From Actinomycetes bacterium (GTDB lineage: Bacteria > Actinomycetota > Aquicultoria > SURF-47 > JAUUWJ01), in contig JAUUWJ010000046.1 in NCBI GenBank assembly GCA_030589175.1, positions 1 to 6,060 of the forward strand: 6,060 nucleotides of DNA. The letters are read 5' to 3'. This document shows, piece after piece, positions 1-5,017 of this stretch. Below the pieces are notes generated by a model. That model saw only the letters and a program-made list of their open reading frames with translations. It ran no database searches and was not told where the DNA came from. Position 1 is the stretch's first letter, and the number at the start of each line of letters is the position of its first letter. The translations under genes were made by a program, and so were the position numbers.

Positions 1-508
1 CGACATCTTTCACTTCAACACTCTCGACTTTAACACCCCAAGGATCGGTTTGATCATCAACTATCCTCTGAAGCTTTTGATTTATCTCTTCTCTTTTAGC
101 CAATAAATCATCGAGCTCCGCCTGGCCTAAAACGCTTCGTAAAGTCGTCCTGGCAATTTGTGACGTTGCTACAACGTAATTCTCTACCTCGACAACTGCT
201 TTACTAGGATCTAGCACTTTGAAATAAACTACAGCGTTAACTTTAACCGGAACGTTGTCTTTTGTGATTACGTCTTGAGGAGGAACATCCATCGTAATTA
301 TTCTCAAGCTCATTTTCACCATTCTGTCGACTATCGGTATTATGAAGAATAAACCCGGGCCTTTTGCTCCTATCAAACGTCCAAGCCTGAATATAACGCC
401 ACGTTCATACTCCTTAACAATCCTAATTGATGCCGGTAAGATAAAAATTGCTAAACCCAAAATAGAAGCCAAAAATAAAAAGATAATCGTACCTATTAGA
501 CTCGCCAT
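1..508 (-). CDS. Slipin / stomatin-like SPFH (band 7) membrane protein, C-terminus cut by window edge
   Basis: About 169 residues can be read, against roughly 250-260 for bacterial slipins, so the C-terminal third lies outside the window. Residues 2-26 form one hydrophobic segment that anchors the protein. It is followed by the typical slipin start [13 protein letters not shown] (32-44), then [15 protein letters not shown] (49-63), the paired [18 protein letters not shown] (75-92) and [20 protein letters not shown] (117-136), a very conserved part of the SPFH domain. The family forms membrane-bound oligomers that organise membrane microdomains and often works with an NfeD-type protease partner; no partner is visible here. 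The ATG at 508 is chosen because AGGAAGGGG (521-513) lies just upstream. It lies 133 bases downstream of the M28 peptidase gene on the same strand, and cotranscription is possible. Family assignment is secure; exact role is not. Confidence 0.93.
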   Translation of the reverse strand, partial: MASLIGTIIFLFLASILGLAIFILPASIRIVKEYERGVIFRLGRLIGAKGPGLFFIIPIVDRMVKMSLRIITMDVPPQDVITKDNVPVKVNAVVYFKVLDPSKAVVEVENYVVATSQIARTTLRSVLGQAELDDLLAKREEINQKLQRIVDDQTDPWGVKVESVEVKDV

Positions 509-641
509 AATTCCCCTTCCTAAAATCTCTTATCAATATCGTTATAATAACAATTCTAAATTCTTAAAACTAGATTAAAAAAGCTAAATTTTACAAATAT
601 ATAAGACGTTTCGCCTGACGAGCTCAGATACGTTTTTAAGT

Positions 642-1568
642 TTAATTAGCCAGAAATCTATATAAGAATTTAGTTGTCGTTCTGATGCGGCTCCATTGAA
701 GATGAGAATATCTATCCCTTTTGCTGTGATAAGTAGGATCATTTCTCCATTCAATCCATGCCGCAGGGATGCCGACTAACTCAAAAGCTTCGTGGTCGCT
801 CCAACCAGTTCTTCCTGGATCTTTTAGGAAAGAAATCCGGTATTTATTTCTGCGGCCAAATCTAAGCAACTTATTAACAAGCTTCATCGTCCCTCTGCGC
901 ATTGATCTGACATGAAATTTTCTTCCATAACCGACCATATCGACTGATATCATGCCTACCGTTCTTTTTCTTGATAATGAACTAAGCCGTTTCACAAAAT
1001 AGCGGGAGCCTAAGTGGTGATTGTTCGAATTCTTGCCAACTTTTTCTTCCGCGCCAAAGAACACAAAAAGGATAGTGTACTTCGGTGTTTTACTTTTGTA
1101 TAGCCTGGCTAATTCAAGCAACGTTGCAACGCCCGACGCGTTATCATTGGCTCCCGGTGAAGGACTTTTTGAATCATAATGCGCACCTATCACTATCTTT
1201 CTTGTTTTGACTCTCCCAAGCTTTCTGGCATAAACATTGTAAGACCTCGCCTTTCCTACCTTAAACTTTTGTTTACCGACTCTATAGCCGATATTTTTTA
1301 ACCTTCTTTTTATGTATTCTGTCGCCCTGTGCTCATTTCTGCTGCCCGCTTTTCTTACACCGATATTTTTCGAAAAAATACGAATGTCTTTTTTTATCCT
1401 GTTAATACCTATACTTTTTTTGGATTTTCTCTGTGCCGAAGCGGCAATAGTTCTGTTTTGAGAAGTTTTTATACCGGAAATATGCCTGGCAAGAGTGAAG
1501 GAGACCGACCCGATTAAAGCCAGGATCAAAATTACAATAATAAAAATAGTCTTTGTTTTCTTTTTCAT
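642..1568 (-). CDS. Membrane-anchored M28-family zinc metallopeptidase (aminopeptidase-like)
   Basis: This 308-residue protein is predicted to be a di-zinc exopeptidase of family M28. A lysine-rich start is followed by a hydrophobic segment (about residues 8-26), a signal anchor or uncleaved signal, so the catalytic part should face outwards. The metal-site motifs appear in order: GAHYDS (H130, D132), GANDNASG (D142), FFGAEE (E174 catalytic base, E175 ligand), SVDMVGYG (D210), WSDHEAF (D258, H259) and TYHSKRD (H281, probable last zinc ligand). All key residues are present, so it should be active; substrate is unknown, since the family includes aminopeptidases, carboxypeptidases and cyclases. 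It is strikingly basic: 71 Lys/Arg against 16 Asp/Glu. The ATG at 1568 places the signal anchor at the extreme N-terminus, but no clear Shine-Dalgarno sequence precedes it. The slipin gene lies downstream on the same strand; the tRNA cluster is divergent. Confidence 0.93.
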   Translation of the reverse strand: MKKKTKTIFIIVILILALIGSVSFTLARHISGIKTSQNRTIAASAQRKSKKSIGINRIKKDIRIFSKNIGVRKAGSRNEHRATEYIKRRLKNIGYRVGKQKFKVGKARSYNVYARKLGRVKTRKIVIGAHYDSKSPSPGANDNASGVATLLELARLYKSKTPKYTILFVFFGAEEKVGKNSNNHHLGSRYFVKRLSSLSRKRTVGMISVDMVGYGRKFHVRSMRRGTMKLVNKLLRFGRRNKYRISFLKDPGRTGWSDHEAFELVGIPAAWIEWRNDPTYHSKRDRYSHLQWSRIRTTTKFLYRFLAN

Positions 1569-1593
1569 TAATCTAAGTAACTCTAACAGTTAC

Positions 1594-1627
1594 TATAATG
1601 TATAATATCCAATATCTAATATCCAAG
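1594..1627. promoter_or_regulatory. Candidate divergent promoter region between M28 gene and tRNA-His
   Basis: On the minus strand, TTGGAT (1626-1621) and TATACA (1604-1599) are 16 bp apart and could drive the M28 gene; the -35 is a weak match and lies inside the heptamer repeats. On the plus strand two perfect TATAAT hexamers (1594-1599 and 1601-1606) lie about 40-50 bases before tRNA-His, but without a convincing -35. A small hairpin with 6-bp arms GTAACT/AGTTAC (1577-1582, 1588-1593) lies in the M28 leader. This is inference from hexamers only. Confidence 0.3.
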
Positions 1628-1639
1628 GTCCAATATCAG
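1607..1639 (+). repeat. Heptamer array A, upstream of tRNA-His, forward units
   Basis: About five head-to-tail 7-nt units fitting RTCYAAY (for example ATCCAAT at 1607, ATCTAAT at 1614), the last one (1635) degraded. The array ends about 7 bases before the tRNA. A further isolated unit-like ATCTAAG is at 1571. Confidence 0.8.
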
Positions 1640-1646
1640 TTTTCGT

Positions 1647-1719
1647 GGTGGCTGTAGTTCAGGGGCAGAACGCCTGACTGTGGCTCAGGAGGTCGAGGGT
1701 TCAAATCCCTTCAGCCACC
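1647..1719 (+). tRNA. trnH: tRNA-His (anticodon GTG)
   Basis: The cloverleaf folds fully. The acceptor stem is GTGGCTG (1648-1654) with CAGCCAC (1712-1718), with the extra G-1 (1647) facing discriminator C73 (1719), the identity pair of histidine tRNAs. The D-arm is GTTC/GAAC (1657-1660, 1668-1671). The anticodon stem is CCTGA/TCAGG with loop CTGTGGC, giving GTG at 1680-1682. The T-arm is GAGGG/CCCTT with loop TTCAAAT. After C73 the sequence reads CAA, so the 3' CCA is not fully encoded and must be added by nucleotidyltransferase. Confidence 0.97.
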
Positions 1720-1723
1720 CAAT

Positions 1724-1758
1724 TCTAGATATTAGACGTTGGACATTAGATTTTAGAC
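1724..1758 (-). repeat. Heptamer array B, downstream of tRNA-His, reverse units
   Basis: Five 7-nt units in the opposite orientation (plus-strand form NTTRGAY): TCTAGAT, ATTAGAC, then GTTGGAC, ATTAGAT and TTTAGAC at 1738, 1745 and 1752. The array begins four bases after the tRNA-His end. It can pair with array A around the tRNA, or with array C across the spacer. Confidence 0.85.
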
Positions 1759-1812
1759 GTAAGGATTATTTAAATTAACAATTATAGTAAATTTGATTTT
1801 TCAACCACTCAT

Positions 1813-1847
1813 GTCAAATATCTAAAGTCTAATATCCAATGTCTAGA
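1813..1847 (+). repeat. Heptamer array C, upstream of tRNA-Lys, forward units
   Basis: Five forward units from GTCAAAT (1813) to GTCTAGA (1841), ending three bases before the tRNA. Its last ten bases, through 1850, mirror the first ten of the B side (AATTCTAGAT at 1721) almost exactly. The stretch between B and C (1759-1812) is AT-rich and shows no gene. Confidence 0.85.
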
Positions 1848-1850
1848 ATT

Positions 1851-1927
1851 GGGCCATTAGCTAAACCCGGCAGAGCAGCGGACTCTTAATCCGAAGGTTA
1901 CAGGTTCCATTCCTGTATGGCCTACCA
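1851..1927 (+). tRNA. trnK: tRNA-Lys (anticodon CTT), with some non-canonical positions
   Basis: The acceptor stem is GGGCCAT (1851-1857) with ATGGCCT (1917-1923), opening with a G-T wobble; discriminator A (1924) and CCA (1925-1927) are encoded. The anticodon loop CTCTTAA (1883-1889) gives CTT at 1885-1887. The T-arm is ACAGG/CCTGT. Three positions depart from the norm: A1863-G1873 at the base of the D-loop, G1878-A1894 at the outer end of the anticodon stem, and C1908 where the T-loop usually has a purine (position 57). GG at 1869-1870 supplies G18-G19. Most likely functional but divergent; a decaying copy cannot be excluded. Confidence 0.9.
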
Positions 1928-1929
1928 GG

Positions 1930-1964
1930 TCTGGATGTTAGATTTTGGACATTGGATCTTAGGC
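1930..1964 (-). repeat. Heptamer array D, downstream of tRNA-Lys, reverse units
   Basis: Five reverse units: TCTGGAT (1930), GTTAGAT (1937), then TTTGGAC, ATTGGAT and CTTAGGC at 1944, 1951 and 1958. It begins two bases after the encoded CCA of tRNA-Lys and is the mirror partner of array C. Confidence 0.85.
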
Positions 1965-1988
1965 AAGATTGTCTTTCTGATTTTTGTA

Positions 1989-2045
1989 GTCTAATGTCTT
2001 ATATCGAATGTGTAATAAACATTGGGTTTTGTTTAGACTTAGGAT
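1989..2045. repeat. Heptamer arrays E (forward) and F (reverse) with no tRNA between them
   Basis: E (1989-2016) has four forward units beginning GTCTAAT; the later ones are degraded. F (2032-2045) has two reverse units, TTTAGAC and TTAGGAT. Only 15 bases separate them, and these contain no gene. The pair has the same facing geometry as the arrays around each tRNA. Confidence 0.65.
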
Positions 2046-2068
2046 GTAGCTTCATTTTTTACGTTTTT

Positions 2069-2103
2069 ATCTAACATCTAATATCCAACGTCTAATATCT
2101 AGA
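2069..2103 (+). repeat. Heptamer array G, upstream of tRNA-Leu, forward units
   Basis: Five forward units from ATCTAAC (2069) to ATCTAGA (2097), the cleanest array in the window. It ends two bases before the tRNA. Confidence 0.85.
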
Positions 2104-2105
2104 TT

Positions 2106-2190
2106 GCCGCAGTGGTGGAATTGGCAGACACGCATGCCTTAGGAGCATGTGTCTTATGACGTGGGGGTTCGACTCCCTCCTGCGGCACCA
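2106..2190 (+). tRNA. trnL: tRNA-Leu (anticodon TAG)
   Basis: Class II tRNA with a long variable arm. The acceptor stem is GCCGCAG (2106-2112) with CTGCGGC (2180-2186), discriminator A (2187) and encoded CCA (2188-2190). The anticodon stem is CATGC/GCATG (2133-2137, 2145-2149) with loop CTTAGGA, giving TAG at 2140-2142. The variable arm (2150-2162) forms GTC/GAC with loop TTAT. The T-arm is GGGGG/CCCTC with loop TTCGACT. It reads CUA and, by wobble, other CUN leucine codons. Confidence 0.98.
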
Positions 2191-2193
2191 TAA

Positions 2194-2228
2194 AGCAGAC
2201 ACTAGATACTGGACTCTAGACTCTGGAA
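2194..2228 (-). repeat. Heptamer array H, downstream of tRNA-Leu, reverse units
   Basis: Five reverse-type units beginning three bases after the tRNA: AGCAGAC (2194), ACTAGAT (2201), then ACTGGAC, TCTAGAC and TCTGGAA at 2208, 2215 and 2222. The TRGA core is kept in four units, but the outer bases differ from the other arrays. From 2229 to 2350 there is no gene, only a weak 7-bp hairpin at 2240-2259. Confidence 0.75.
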
Positions 2229-2350
2229 ATTTCTTGATTGAAAAGTATAAAAACTTTTCCCCCTCCAAGAAGGCCAACTTGAAAGAATTCCGAGAAATAC
2301 TAATTAATTTCTATTCAAATTCTTGATTTTTTCTATTGAAGATTTATCTC

Positions 2351-2635
2351 TTACTTTGCCGTTTTCTTATCGTTTGAGCGGCGTCTTTCGATAATGTATC
2401 GGATTTTCTGTGGCATTTTTTCAACCACACTTTGAGGAATCTTGTTAAATAACCATTTTCCAAGCCTGCTTTCTTCTCCCAGTAAAAGTACGCCGATAAT
2501 GATTAAAAGAAGACCAGGACCCGGAACTAAAGGTATTGATAATATTACACCGGCGATTATTAAGATTATCCCTGTAACTTGTAATGAATAATGAACAATT
2601 TTTGATCTCTGTGCTTTTTTTTCATTTTCTTGCAC
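2351..2635 (-). CDS. Small two-helix membrane protein, PGPGW-like family
   Basis: A 94-residue protein with a charged N-terminus, two hydrophobic helices (about residues 15-36 and 41-53) joined by VPGPG (37-41), and a basic C-terminal tail rich in Lys and Arg. The PGPG turn followed by a short glycine-containing helix is the signature of the uncharacterised PGPGW putative transmembrane family, although the residue after PGPG is Leu rather than Trp. No biochemical role is established for the family. The start is GTG at 2635: AGGAGAGG lies 5 bases upstream and no ATG occurs in the N-terminal part. The gene is divergent from nhaA and stands alone. Confidence 0.8.
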   Translation of the reverse strand: MQENEKKAQRSKIVHYSLQVTGIILIIAGVILSIPLVPGPGLLLIIIGVLLLGEESRLGKWLFNKIPQSVVEKMPQKIRYIIERRRSNDKKTAK

Positions 2636-2671
2636 TTATTTTCCTCTCCTAGTCTTCAAAAACTTTCTAAA

Positions 2672-2677
2672 ATTATA
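2672..2677 (-). promoter_or_regulatory. Candidate -10 element of the PGPGW-like gene
   Basis: A perfect TATAAT on the minus strand, 36 bases before the GTG start. No good -35 is seen at 16-18 bp (only TGATTT-like sequence). Confidence 0.35.
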
Positions 2678-2751
2678 TTATGCAATCTTACGATAAATCA
2701 TTCATCTCAAAAAACATAGATGCTTAAACTTTAGCAATGCGTAGTTTTTAC

Positions 2752-2779
2752 TTGCCAAAAACTAAGACTTTGTTATCCT
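2752..2779 (+). promoter_or_regulatory. Candidate nhaA promoter (TTGCCA-16 bp-TATCCT)
   Basis: TTGCCA (2752-2757) and TATCCT (2774-2779) are 16 bp apart and would start transcription at or a few bases before the ATG at 2788, implying a leaderless or almost leaderless mRNA. This fits the lack of a Shine-Dalgarno sequence before that ATG. Hexamer matches are moderate. Confidence 0.3.
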
Positions 2780-2787
2780 TTATCTTT

Positions 2788-4140
2788 ATGAATACAACTA
2801 GCGTAAAAAATAAAGTAATTAAAAAGCCTTTACCGATAGACAGAGTATTACATCCTTTTAGAGAATTTGCCGAGAAAGAAGCCTCCGGTGGGATTGTTCT
2901 AATATTCTGTCTTGTTGCCGCCCTTGCTTGGGCTAATTCGCCGTGGGCATCCTCTTACAATAATTTCTGGCATACGGAACTGACAATCAGTTTTGGAAGT
3001 TTTACACTTTCAAAATCACTTCTGCACTGGATAAATGACGGATTAATGGCGCTTTTCTTTTTTGTAATCGGCCTGGAGATTAAGCGCGAACTGCTTGTTG
3101 GAGAACTATCTTCACGTCGCAAAGCAATACTGCCAATTGCTGCAGCCCTGGGTGGAATGATAATTCCGGCTATATTCTTTATAGCTATAAACGCTGGTAA
3201 AGCCACTGCGTCTGGTTGGGGGGTTCCCATGGCAACCGATATTGCTTTCGCCTTAGGAATCCTAGCATTGCTAGGCAGTAGGGTTCCCACATCATTGAAA
3301 GTTTTCTTGACCGCTTTAGCAATCGTTGACGACATAGGAGCCGTAATAATCATCGCTCTCTTTTATACAGAAAAACTAATTCTGGCAAATCTCGGCGTCG
3401 GCTTAGTAATCCTTCTGATTCTCATAGTTGCAAATCGTCTACATGTTCGCCATCCGTTGCCTTATGCAATACTAGGTATATTCTTATGGCTGGCTTTTTT
3501 AAAGTCAGGTTTACATGCAACTCTAGCCGGTATTATCGTCGCTCTTACAATTCCCGCTAAAACCAGAATTAATACCGAAAACTTCTTACGAAGAAGTGAA
3601 GAACTGACAGAAGATTTTGCAAGTGCCATTAAACGTGGAAAAAATATCTTGATTAATAATGCTCAGCAAGTTGCCGTTCATGAGCAAAAAGTTGTATGTC
3701 GGCAAGCTGAAACACCATTACAGCGCATGGAACATACATTACTTCCCTGGATCGCTTTTGTAATAATGCCACTTTTCGCTTTGGCCAATGCCGGAGTAGT
3801 GCTCAATATAGGTCAATTATCATCCGATTTTACTTTAATAACTTTAGGCATGATCGCCGGATTAGTATTTGGAAAACCTATCGGTATTGTGACATTTACC
3901 TGGATCGCAATCAAAAGTGGTTTAGCAGACAAACCAAGCAACATTACGTGGCAACATATTATCGGAGTTGGTTTTCTTGCCGGAATCGGCTTTACAATGT
4001 CACTATTTATCGCAAGCCTAGCTTTCGGCGACAATGGATTATTGCCGATGGCTAAAATAGGGATTCTATTAGCATCTCTTTTAGCTGGGATAACAGGATA
4101 TTTGATCCTTAGAAAGAGTAAATCAGTTGCTCTTGACTAA
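2788..4140 (+). CDS. nhaA: NhaA-family Na+/H+ antiporter
   Basis: Inner-membrane antiporter that exports Na+ in exchange for H+ for sodium and pH homeostasis. From the ATG at 2788 it has 450 residues; an in-frame ATG at 2737 would add 17. Neither start has a Shine-Dalgarno sequence; 2788 is preferred because it gives a hydrophilic N-terminus like that of relatives. Family landmarks (numbered from 2788): EASGG (31-35), WINDGLMALFFFVIGLEIKREL (81-102), ATDIAFALGILALLGSRVP (149-167, T150-D151 equivalent to E. coli T132-D133), AIVDDIGAVII (178-188, D181-D182 equivalent to the ion-binding pair D163-D164), GKPIG (362-366, K363 equivalent to K300) and GIGFTMSLFIASLAF (399-413). The cytoplasmic loop at about 258-312 is longer than in E. 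coli, as in many non-proteobacterial NhaA. All catalytic residues are present. It converges on the NIL-domain gene, with 12 bases between the stops. Confidence 0.97.
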   Translation: MNTTSVKNKVIKKPLPIDRVLHPFREFAEKEASGGIVLIFCLVAALAWANSPWASSYNNFWHTELTISFGSFTLSKSLLHWINDGLMALFFFVIGLEIKRELLVGELSSRRKAILPIAAALGGMIIPAIFFIAINAGKATASGWGVPMATDIAFALGILALLGSRVPTSLKVFLTALAIVDDIGAVIIIALFYTEKLILANLGVGLVILLILIVANRLHVRHPLPYAILGIFLWLAFLKSGLHATLAGIIVALTIPAKTRINTENFLRRSEELTEDFASAIKRGKNILINNAQQVAVHEQKVVCRQAETPLQRMEHTLLPWIAFVIMPLFALANAGVVLNIGQLSSDFTLITLGMIAGLVFGKPIGIVTFTWIAIKSGLADKPSNITWQHIIGVGFLAGIGFTMSLFIASLAFGDNGLLPMAKIGILLASLLAGITGYLILRKSKSVALD

Positions 4141-4152
4141 TTCGAGCTAAAT

Positions 4153-4395
4153 TTAAGATTCGACGATATCGCCTTCAATTAAGTCTACTTCGACTTCAAG
4201 TGACTCCAGATATTTAATGCCTTCTTTCATATCTTCTTCGGTTCCGGTTAGTTCTAAGTCAACCCATCCTACTTTCTGATCAACATTAGCTCGCCTAATG
4301 TTTGTGACAACATTGTACTGCTTTCCCAAGTTGTAAATTACTGGGTCTTTTATCAATTTTTCCGGAAAAGTTAAGTGTACCTTAATACTGGCCAT
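4153..4395 (-). CDS. Solo NIL-domain protein
   Basis: An 80-residue protein that is essentially one NIL domain, the ferredoxin-like fold otherwise found at the C-terminus of the methionine ABC transporter ATPase MetN, where it binds methionine. Typical stretches are KVHLTFPEKLIKDPVIYNLG (residues 5-24), the NIRRANV segment (near 32-38) that includes the family's conserved N-I/L core, and GWVDLELTG (43-51). There are no cysteines and no fused ferredoxin or transporter domain, so it may be a small-molecule sensor or accessory protein; NIL-ferredoxin proteins are known from homocysteine synthesis in methanogens. The ATG at 4395 is chosen over TTG at 4398 because AAGGAG (4408-4403) is then 7 bases away. 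It is divergent from the Rrf2-cysM operon, which fits a role in sulfur amino acid metabolism (inference). Confidence 0.88.
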   Translation of the reverse strand: MASIKVHLTFPEKLIKDPVIYNLGKQYNVVTNIRRANVDQKVGWVDLELTGTEEDMKEGIKYLESLEVEVDLIEGDIVES

Positions 4396-4415
4396 CAATT
4401 TGCTCCTTAATAGCT

Positions 4416-4444
4416 ATATTAGCGGCACTTCTCTATCAAATCAA
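4416..4444 (-). promoter_or_regulatory. Candidate promoter of the NIL-domain gene
   Basis: On the minus strand TTGATT (4444-4439) and TAATAT (4421-4416) are separated by exactly 17 bp, about 20 bases before the start codon and just upstream of the AAGGAG ribosome binding site. Confidence 0.5.
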
Positions 4445-4501
4445 GTATTTTGTAGCCTTAAACTGAAACAACACTTTAATTCATATATAAAAACAACCGT
4501 A

Positions 4502-4531
4502 TTGACAAAAACCCTACCTTAGAGGTAGGAT
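4502..4531 (+). promoter_or_regulatory. Promoter of the Rrf2-cysM operon with overlapping palindromic operator
   Basis: A perfect TTGACA (4502-4507) is followed 18 bp later by TAGGAT (4526-4531) as the likely -10. Between them lies an inverted repeat with perfect 7-bp arms, CCTACCT (4513-4519) and AGGTAGG (4523-4529), around a 3-bp centre. The right arm overlaps the -10, so a bound repressor would block RNA polymerase. The Rrf2 protein encoded directly downstream is the obvious candidate, implying autoregulation. The promoter and palindrome are seen; the binding partner is inferred. Confidence 0.65.
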
Positions 4532-4563
4532 ATAAAAATAGATATTATTATTAGGGAGACTTA

Positions 4564-5010
4564 ATGCGATTTACAGCTAAAACCGAATATGCAGTAAGAG
4601 CAATCATCGAGATTGCCCTTCTTGATAAAGATAGGCCGGCCCAAGTAAAAGAAATTGCGACCAGGCAAGCCATTCCTGAAAGATTTCTCGAGCAAGTCAT
4701 GGCTGCTTTGAAAAAAGACGGTTTAATTGAGAGTACACGGGGTTCCCAAGGTGGCTACCGTTTAGCAAGAAGTGCAGAGCAAATAACACTTGCTGATATT
4801 ATTCAAGCTATCGAAGGCCCGATGCAAGTTATCGAGTGTTTAAGCGAAGATTTAAGAAACCAAAAATGTGAACAAGTTGACTTGTGCGCAGTAAGAGACG
4901 TTTGGAAAGGAGTGCAAAGCTCTCTTTTAGAGGCGCTTGACTCAATTACCCTGGCTAAACTTCTGGAAAAGTATCAAAATCAAAGAAAAGCTAAAGCTCA
5001 ACAAGTTTAG
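4564..5010 (+). CDS. Rrf2-family transcriptional regulator (IscR/CymR-like) with three cysteines
   Basis: A 148-residue dimeric winged-helix regulator of usual Rrf2 length. The N-terminus has the family start (RFTAKTEYAVRAIIEIA, 2-18), a recognition helix region (IPERFLEQVMAALKKDGLI, 37-55) and the wing STRGSQGGYRLAR (57-69). The dimerisation helix region follows (LADIIQAIEGP, 76-86), then ECLSEDLRNQKCEQVDLCAVRDVW with C92, C102 and C108. Three cysteines here coordinate [2Fe-2S] in IscR, where the spacing is C-x5-C-x5-C; here it is C-x9-C-x5-C, so cluster binding is possible but not assured. ATG 4564 has GGGAG five bases upstream. It is the first gene of an operon with cysM, suggesting a cysteine or sulfur-status regulator in the manner of CymR. 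The inverted repeat at 4513-4529 is its likely operator. Confidence 0.93.
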   Translation: MRFTAKTEYAVRAIIEIALLDKDRPAQVKEIATRQAIPERFLEQVMAALKKDGLIESTRGSQGGYRLARSAEQITLADIIQAIEGPMQVIECLSEDLRNQKCEQVDLCAVRDVWKGVQSSLLEALDSITLAKLLEKYQNQRKAKAQQV

Positions 5011-5017
5011 ATCTATT

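Noticed and set aside
342..578. Plus-strand open frame of 78 codons
   Set aside because: It is antisense to the start of the slipin gene, which has a clear family match and ribosome binding site; the translated frame resembles nothing.
1607..2228. CRISPR array or minisatellite reading of the repeats
   Set aside because: Units are only 7 nt, contiguous, degenerate and in both orientations with tRNA genes between; there are no spacers of constant length.
2240..2259. Hairpin GAAAAGT/ACTTTTC as a terminator for the tRNA cluster
   Set aside because: The stem is AT-rich and followed by a run of C instead of T on the plus strand; on the minus strand no T-run follows either.
2092..2277. Minus-strand open frame of 61 codons reading CRRRESNPH in its middle
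   Set aside because: It lies antisense across the whole tRNA-Leu gene and its repeats; such reads are a well-known false protein made by the reverse complement of leucine tRNAs.
2955..3353. Minus-strand open frame of 132 codons
   Set aside because: It lies fully inside nhaA on the opposite strand, over its most conserved motifs; its low-complexity composition is that of a shadow frame. The same holds for 3813-4034 (inside nhaA), 1329-1517 (inside the M28 gene) and 4942-5139 (across the Rrf2/cysM junction).
4138..4155. Shared terminator between convergent nhaA and the NIL-domain gene
   Set aside because: Only 12 bases separate the stop codons and no GC-rich stem with a T-run is visible on either strand.
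4937..5017. Longer cysM frame starting at the ATG at 4937
   Set aside because: It would overlap the regulator gene by 74 bases, and its 27 extra residues have no counterpart in cysteine synthases; ATG 5018 gives the normal length.
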